DNA of 64,000 bases, taken from Bog-950 sp964615305 (GTDB lineage Bacteria; Bacteroidota; Bacteroidia; Chitinophagales; LD1). Location of the stretch: contig CAZTNA010000001.1 of NCBI GenBank assembly GCA_964615305.1, positions 421,710 through 485,709 on the forward strand. Reading direction: 5' to 3'. Under the pieces are notes generated by a model. That model was not told the origin of the DNA, ran no database searches, and saw only the letters and a list, made by a program, of their open reading frames with translations. Positions 60,345 to 64,000 of the stretch are shown here, piece after piece. Made by a program: the position numbers and the translations under genes. Each line of letters begins with the position of its first letter. Position 1 is the stretch's first letter.

Positions 60345-60512
60345 ATTGACTTTTTAATTTACATGCAATATATATTATCTTACCCACTGGTTCGAAGTTC
60401 GTTTAATCAAAAGATAAGAACGCTTAACTTATTGTTGGCTGCATTGTTGTACCTGTTGGTAACGCCATCAAATTCTGCTATAGAAGATTGCGTTTTTTTT
60501 TGCATGCAAATA

Positions 60513-60530
60513 TTTATCCTTGCTCTTAAA
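60513..60530 (+). promoter_or_regulatory. Second copy of the shared 18-bp promoter/leader
   Basis: TTTATCCTTGCTCTTAAA, identical to 57693-57710, ends 8 bp before the ATG of the lipoprotein at 60539. It contains the -7-like TATCCTTG (60515-60522). A TTG at 60488-60490 is 24 bp upstream, slightly long for a -33 element. Confidence 0.55.
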
Positions 60531-60538
60531 TAAAGGTT

Positions 60539-61435
60539 ATGCAAAAAAGTTACTGCTTATTTTTAGTCGTGCTGATGTTTATTTCTGCCTGTAAAAAAGA
60601 CGGATCGAATTCAACGTGCGACAAACCTACTCCTCTATTCAAAATTGATGATAAAAATGTGAATGTAGAGATACAGTATGGACCTGCTAACTCTGCGTTT
60701 GAAGTAGAGTATGGAGCAACGGGTTTCACACAAGGTAGTGGTACCACACTAACTCTTAGCAGCTATAATTTTTCTTTTGTTGTAACCGTGTATGGCAACT
60801 ACGATGTTTACGTGCGCAGAAAGTGTGACGGAAACAACTCTGACTGGGTAAAAAGTAGCATTAATGTAGATGGCACCTCTTATAGTTGTCGGGCACCCTC
60901 TTCACTCAATTTCAACCTGAGTATTTTTCCACCGCAATTTGAGTGGTACGGTTGGAGCGCCAACTTTTACGATGTAGAATATGGCCCTACCGGTTTTCAG
61001 ATTGGCAATGGAACGCGCATACGTACTAACAATTCATACATTACCGAAGCTATTCTTCACATGGGCATTACCTACGATTTTTATGTGCGTGCTAACTGTG
61101 GCGGCAGCAAATTCAGCACATGGAGTGGGCCTCAAAGTATTTATGCTTCGCAAGACTTAAACGTAAGTGTGCCATGCACCACACCCACCAATTTGTATGC
61201 TTATAAGATAAATACGCATGAAATTAACTATACATCAACCGGACACGGCAACATTAGTTACGAAATTTCATTTTCTACCTCCAGCAGCGTAAACACCGGA
61301 AACATAATAGAAACAAGCTCCGCTAACGGTACAGTAGGCAATCCCGGTGGATTTAGCGGCACCTACTATTTTTGGATACGCGGAAAATGCGACAACGGCT
61401 CGTTTACTTCATGGGCGGTATCACAGGTGCAGTAG
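60539..61435 (+). CDS. Lipoprotein with fibronectin-like repeats
   Basis: The 298-residue protein is a lipoprotein (MQKSYCLFLVVLMFISAC, Cys18, then KKD). It has three fibronectin type III-like repeats, each with a Y-x-V-R-x-x-C strand near its end: YDVYVRRKCDG, YDFYVRANCGG and YYFWIRGKCDN, each followed by a Trp-containing strand. It is probably surface exposed. The function is unknown. A stem (61475-61482 with 61492-61499) lies 40 bp after the stop but has no T-tract. Confidence 0.78.
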   Translation: MQKSYCLFLVVLMFISACKKDGSNSTCDKPTPLFKIDDKNVNVEIQYGPANSAFEVEYGATGFTQGSGTTLTLSSYNFSFVVTVYGNYDVYVRRKCDGNNSDWVKSSINVDGTSYSCRAPSSLNFNLSIFPPQFEWYGWSANFYDVEYGPTGFQIGNGTRIRTNNSYITEAILHMGITYDFYVRANCGGSKFSTWSGPQSIYASQDLNVSVPCTTPTNLYAYKINTHEINYTSTGHGNISYEISFSTSSSVNTGNIIETSSANGTVGNPGGFSGTYYFWIRGKCDNGSFTSWAVSQVQ

Positions 61436-61572
61436 CATAGCTGATATTACGACTAAATGTGCGGTTAACGTGTGTGGGTTTCGTGTTTTTAGAAACCCAA
61501 AAACTTTATATCAAAGAAAGGGGCTTTAACTTCGATGTTTATTATTTAATATTCGTTATTCATCATTCTGTA

Positions 61573-61656
61573 TTACATGCTTCTTCTGTATTGGCCACCC
61601 ACTTCAAACAGCGCATGAGTAATTTTAAAGAAGGTGCAGTGCTTAACGGTTTGCAT
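61573..61656 (-). pseudogene. Remnant: 27-codon copy of the 3' end of the mutase gene
   Basis: On the minus strand this encodes MQTVKHCTFFKITHALFEV followed by GGQYRRSM and TAA, against METVKHCTLGEITHALFEV, GGQYRRSM and TAG at the real mutase end (62354-62437). The alignment is gapless; 73 of 83 bases match before the stop difference. Several changes are synonymous (GAA/GAG, GGC/GGG, AGA/CGC, TAA/TAG), so the copy probably came from a once-functional relative rather than recent slippage. It is the distal direct repeat bracketing the toxin-antitoxin cassette. Confidence 0.85.
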
Positions 61657-61855
61657 TCTTTTTAACTCTTTTGAGCAGTTCTGCCTTTACAACTTTCCAT
61701 TCTTTTACATTGCCCTCATTAGCATCTTTCAACCCTTTCCCTATTCTCACTTTCGCTGTAATCTCTTCCCAACTAACACGTTCTTTTGTATTAGTAAAAG
61801 AGTTGAGGCGCTCGTCAAGAATCTTTTTGGTTTTATCTGAAAGTTTACTTTTCAT
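61643..61855 (-). CDS. Small protein, possible addiction-module component
   Basis: The 70-residue protein has RLNSFTNTKERVSWEEITAKVR, which recalls the short antitoxin-like proteins with a SWEEV motif found beside RelE/ParE toxins. The C-terminal ANR and stop lie inside repeat A, in another frame than the mutase remnant, so the C-terminus may have been created by the junction. It follows the toxin gene by 26 bp. Confidence 0.5.
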   Translation of the reverse strand: MKSKLSDKTKKILDERLNSFTNTKERVSWEEITAKVRIGKGLKDANEGNVKEWKVVKAELLKRVKKNANR

Positions 61856-61881
61856 AAAACTTGAATAGCGATTCCCATTTT

Positions 61882-62172
61882 TTAATGTAGCAATTTTTGC
61901 AAAGCAAAATCGCGAACAATTATCCTTAGGTAAGCCACCACATATTTCTTTCTAAAATTAGCACAGCGGTAATTGAGTAATTGCCACACCAGGTATTTGC
62001 AGGGGCGGTGTGTGGCGCGCTCATCGGCAAGTGTTTCAAAAAAATTAAACGCTTCGTCAACAAATTTCTTGGCAGTGGCGGGTAATCCTTCTCCTTCAAT
62101 ATATAAGGCAATATGAGCAACCCCTTCAACAGCAGGTTCAAGTATGGTTACTTTTTTTTGCCCATTTATCAA
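61882..62172 (-). CDS. RelE/ParE family toxin
   Basis: The 96-residue protein fits the RelE/ParE fold: EPAVEGVAHIALYIEGEG, the helix TAKKFVDEAFNFFETLADE, the strand RPCKYLVWQLLNYRCANFRKK (read in two parts) and YVVAYLRIIV. The frame starts at a TTG (62172) inside the antitoxin 3' end, an overlap of 35 bp; no in-frame ATG is available near the conserved N-terminus. It would inhibit translation or gyrase until bound by the antitoxin. Confidence 0.78.
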   Translation of the reverse strand: MINGQKKVTILEPAVEGVAHIALYIEGEGLPATAKKFVDEAFNFFETLADERATHRPCKYLVWQLLNYRCANFRKKYVVAYLRIIVRDFALQKLLH

Positions 62173-62317
62173 TCAGTTTGTAGGCAAGTTTTTTTCCTTC
62201 TTTTAAAGAAAGTTTGCGAACAGGAGTAGTTTTTGAAGCCGCTTTTTTCAGTAATGATTCATACTCCTCCTGCGGCACCACTACATACTTTTTCCGTTCT
62301 ATAGTTAGCGTATTCAT
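62138..62317 (-). CDS. Antitoxin of the RelE/ParE pair
   Basis: A 59-residue protein starting MNTLTIERKKYVVVPQEEY is encoded just upstream of the toxin, overlapping it by 35 bp. The beginning (a strand then VPQEEYESLL) resembles the N-terminus of prevent-host-death-like antitoxins, and the rest is basic and helical (LKEGKKLAYKLIDKWAKK), suitable for toxin wrapping. It starts 36 bp after the mutase stop. Confidence 0.75.
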   Translation of the reverse strand: MNTLTIERKKYVVVPQEEYESLLKKAASKTTPVRKLSLKEGKKLAYKLIDKWAKKSNHT

Positions 62318-62353
62318 ACAGTTATATTTTTAGCCAAGATAAACAATGTTCTG

Positions 62354-62437
62354 CTACATGCTTCTGCGGTATTGCCCACCCACCTCAAACAGCGCATGAG
62401 TAATTTCTCCGAGGGTGCAGTGCTTAACGGTTTCCAT
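62354..62437 (-). repeat. Proximal direct repeat: the intact 3' end of the mutase
   Basis: This is the last 27 codons and stop of the mutase gene and the partner of 61573-61656. The match ends abruptly after the ATG-equivalent codon on the inner side (62437/61656). Confidence 0.85.
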
Positions 62438-64000
62438 CAGCTCGGCAAATAGGTTGCCGTTGCTAACGGCTACGTGCTGCAGTTGCTTCAGCGCTTCGGC
62501 ACTTTTACCGGAGTGGCGCTGCTTAAAAGCATTCAGCGCGTTTATCTGAAATTCTTTTTCGTCAGTGGTGGAGCGGATAACTTCTGAAGGAATAATAGTT
62601 GGCGAGCCATTCTTGCTCAAAAAAGTATTAACGCCCACAATGGGGTATTCACCGGTGTGCTTCTGGTGCTCGTAATACAAACTCTCCTCCTGTATTTTGT
62701 TGCGCTGATACATGCGCTCCATAGCGCCCAGCACGCCACCGCGCTCGGTAATGCGCTTAAACTCGGTGAGCACCGCTTCTTCCACCAGGTCGGTGAGTTC
62801 TTCAATTAAAAACGAACCCTGATTCGGATTTTCATTTTTCGCAGTTCCTAATTCGCGATTGATGATAAGCTGAATCGCCATAGCCCTGCGCACACTTTCT
62901 TCTGTGGGAGTTGTTATGGCTTCGTCATACGCGTTGGTGTGAAGTGAATTGCAGTTGTCGTAAATGGCATAAAGCGCCTGCAGCGTGGTGCGTATATCGT
63001 TGAAATCAATCTCCTGCGCGTGCAAACTGCGCCCGCTGGTTTGTATATGATACTTCAGCTTTTGCGAACGCTCGTTGGCTTTGTATTTCTGTTTCATGGC
63101 CTTGGCCCAAATTCTGCGCGCCACGCGGCCAATCACCGAATACTCGGGGTCCATACCGTTGCTGAAAAAGAACGAAAGGTTCGGAGCAAAATCATCCACC
63201 TTCATGCCGCGGCTCAGGTAATATTCCACGTAAGTAAAACCGTTGGCGAGCGTAAACGCCAGCTGCGAAATTGGATTGGCGCCCGCTTCGGCAATGTGAT
63301 AACCGCTGATGCTCACCGAATAAAAATTGCGCACGTTCTGCTGAATAAAATATTCCTGCACATCGCCCATCAGCTTCAACGAAAACTCAGTGCTGAAAAT
63401 GCAGGTGTTCTGCGCCTGGTCTTCTTTCAAAATATCTGCCTGCACCGTCCCGCGAACAGATGAAAGCGCTTTAGCTTTTAGTTGCTCGTAAATTTCTTTC
63501 GATAAAAAATCATTGCCACTTCTTCCAAGTAATTTTAAACCTAAACCGTTGTTGCCTTTTGGAAGTTCTCCATTGTATTGCGGATTGCGGATTTTCGATT
63601 TCGAATTTGAATCCGCAATCGGCAATTCGAAATCCGAAATATTGATTTTGTTCTCTGCAATATATTTTTCACACTCCTGATCAATAGCGGCATTCATAAA
63701 GAAAGCGAGAATGATAGGAGCCGGTCCGTTGATGGTCATGCTCACCGAAGTTTTCGGATTGCACAAATCGAAACCGCTATAAAGTTTTTTCGCGTCATCC
63801 ACCGTGGCAATGCTCACACCGCTGTTGCCCACCTTGCCATAAATATCGGGGCGGTGGTCGGGGTCTTCGCCATAAAGCGTAACGCTGTCGAACGCGGTGC
63901 TCAACCGGTGCGCGGGCTGGTCGAGCGATACATAATGAAAACGCTTGTTGGTGCGCTCCGGTCCGCCCTCACCGGCAAACATACGCGTAGGGTCTTCGCC
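62354..64000 (-). CDS. Methylmalonyl-CoA mutase family protein, IcmF-like (partial, 3' part)
   Basis: The 548 C-terminal residues of a B12-dependent acyl-CoA mutase are present; the 5' part lies beyond the right edge. RFHYVSLDQPAHRLSTAFDSV, TSVSMTINGPAP, SVSISGYHIAEAGANP and TSGRSLHAQEIDFND match the mutase domain of fused isobutyryl-CoA mutases (IcmF), which carry the B12 and GTPase domains upstream. It would rearrange isobutyryl- and n-butyryl-CoA or a similar pair. A 17-residue stretch (about SDFELPIADSNSKSKIR) is encoded by a small inverted-repeat insertion at 63583-63620. The 3' end is duplicated at 61573. Confidence 0.9.
   Translation of the reverse strand, partial: GEDPTRMFAGEGGPERTNKRFHYVSLDQPAHRLSTAFDSVTLYGEDPDHRPDIYGKVGNSGVSIATVDDAKKLYSGFDLCNPKTSVSMTINGPAPIILAFFMNAAIDQECEKYIAENKINISDFELPIADSNSKSKIRNPQYNGELPKGNNGLGLKLLGRSGNDFLSKEIYEQLKAKALSSVRGTVQADILKEDQAQNTCIFSTEFSLKLMGDVQEYFIQQNVRNFYSVSISGYHIAEAGANPISQLAFTLANGFTYVEYYLSRGMKVDDFAPNLSFFFSNGMDPEYSVIGRVARRIWAKAMKQKYKANERSQKLKYHIQTSGRSLHAQEIDFNDIRTTLQALYAIYDNCNSLHTNAYDEAITTPTEESVRRAMAIQLIINRELGTAKNENPNQGSFLIEELTDLVEEAVLTEFKRITERGGVLGAMERMYQRNKIQEESLYYEHQKHTGEYPIVGVNTFLSKNGSPTIIPSEVIRSTTDEKEFQINALNAFKQRHSGKSAEALKQLQHVAVSNGNLFAELMETVKHCTLGEITHALFEVGGQYRRSM
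63583..63620. repeat. Inverted repeat inside the mutase gene
   Basis: GATTGCGGATT (63583-63593) and AATCCGCAATC (63610-63620) are perfect 11-bp arms with a 16-bp loop, and the flanks (GCAATTCGAAATCCGAAAT) are of the same type. It lies in frame in a variable linker of the protein. Its composition resembles the short AATTGCGGATT-type dispersed repeats known from this phylum, but no other copy was seen in this window. Confidence 0.7.

Larger units (their letters stand above)
61573..62437. other. Island-like segment: TA cassette between direct repeats of the mutase 3' end
   Basis: Repeat A (61573-61656) and repeat B (62354-62437) are direct repeats at an offset of 781 bp. The interval 61657-62353 holds antitoxin, toxin and most of a 70-codon gene, all on the mutase strand. 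Mutase keeps an intact 3' end at B. The layout is that of an element that inserted at the end of a gene and supplied a replacement end. No integrase is present within it. Confidence 0.65.

Noticed and set aside
60321..60533. Plus-strand open frame of 70 codons between two genes
   Set aside because: It has a hydrophobic but unconvincing product and overlaps the promoter/leader of the 60539 lipoprotein gene; no start signal supports it.
61475..61499. 8-bp stem after the fibronectin-like lipoprotein gene
   Set aside because: It lacks a T-tract after the stem on either strand; kept only as a note in the gene entry.
1..64000. Search for rRNA, tRNA, CRISPR arrays and insertion sequence transposases
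   Set aside because: None was recognised by eye; the search is not exhaustive, and a covariance-model scan would be needed to exclude tRNA or small RNA genes.

Overview
The window is a stretch of an AT-rich chromosome from a member of the Bacteroidota. The evidence is two type IX secretion cargo proteins with C-terminal sorting domains, a PorP/SprF homologue, lipid A synthesis (lpxK), the bamD - omega-like rpoZ - coaC neighbourhood, and promoters of the Bacteroidota form TTG-N19/20-TAnnTTTG. The finer lineage cannot be fixed from the sequence. Most of the window is ordinary chromosomal gene content. The last 7 kb (about 57.5-62.4 kb) looks accessory.

Layout: 1-4.2 kb holds a Nif3-like protein (partial), lpxK, a purine nucleoside phosphorylase, a sirtuin and an NlpC/P60 peptidase. 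4.4-11.3 kb holds a 1.9-kaa PKD adhesin with a gliding-type C-terminal domain, followed directly by PorP/SprF. 11.4-13.4 kb holds a beta-helix lipoprotein and a secreted unknown. 13.5-16.0 kb is an isolated ribosomal block (rpsC-rplP-rpmC-rpsQ-rplN-rplX) with its own promoter and terminator, cut away from the rest of S10/spc. 16.2-22.3 kb holds a desaturase, then fbaB-accD-yhhQ, then coaC, rpoZ and bamD. 22.4-25.7 kb holds thioredoxin-fold proteins, a lipoprotein, mnmE and a DUF3817 protein. 25.7-28.6 kb holds a Wzt-like ABC ATPase and two PhyH-type oxygenases. 28.7-34.3 kb holds a Cys-rich membrane protein, a transglutaminase-like protein, envelope proteins and a TonB-dependent receptor. 34.4-49.0 kb holds pdhB, an M1 peptidase, sdaA, an OmpA/PD40 protein, an esterase, a DUF58 protein, purE, leuS and a GT51 glycosyltransferase. 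49.1-53.5 kb holds SCP2, a large secreted amidase and cysH. 53.5-57.5 kb holds a methyltransferase, a D-glucuronyl C5-epimerase-like protein and an AidB-like acyl-CoA dehydrogenase. 57.7-62.3 kb holds lipoproteins, a Fic protein, small unknown genes and a toxin-antitoxin cassette. 62.4-64.0 kb is the 3' part of an IcmF-like mutase.

How genes work together: the PKD protein and PorP/SprF form a plausible type IX secretion substrate/partner pair, and the amidase is a second cargo. bamD and the barrel proteins concern the outer membrane. The NlpC/P60 peptidase, GT51 enzyme and amidase act on peptidoglycan. The most unusual structures are a toxin-antitoxin cassette bracketed by two copies of the mutase 3' end, the transplanted ribosomal block, a helically phased TATACG array in front of fic, and an identical 18-bp promoter/leader in front of two unrelated lipoprotein genes. 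No rRNA, tRNA, CRISPR array or transposase gene was recognised.
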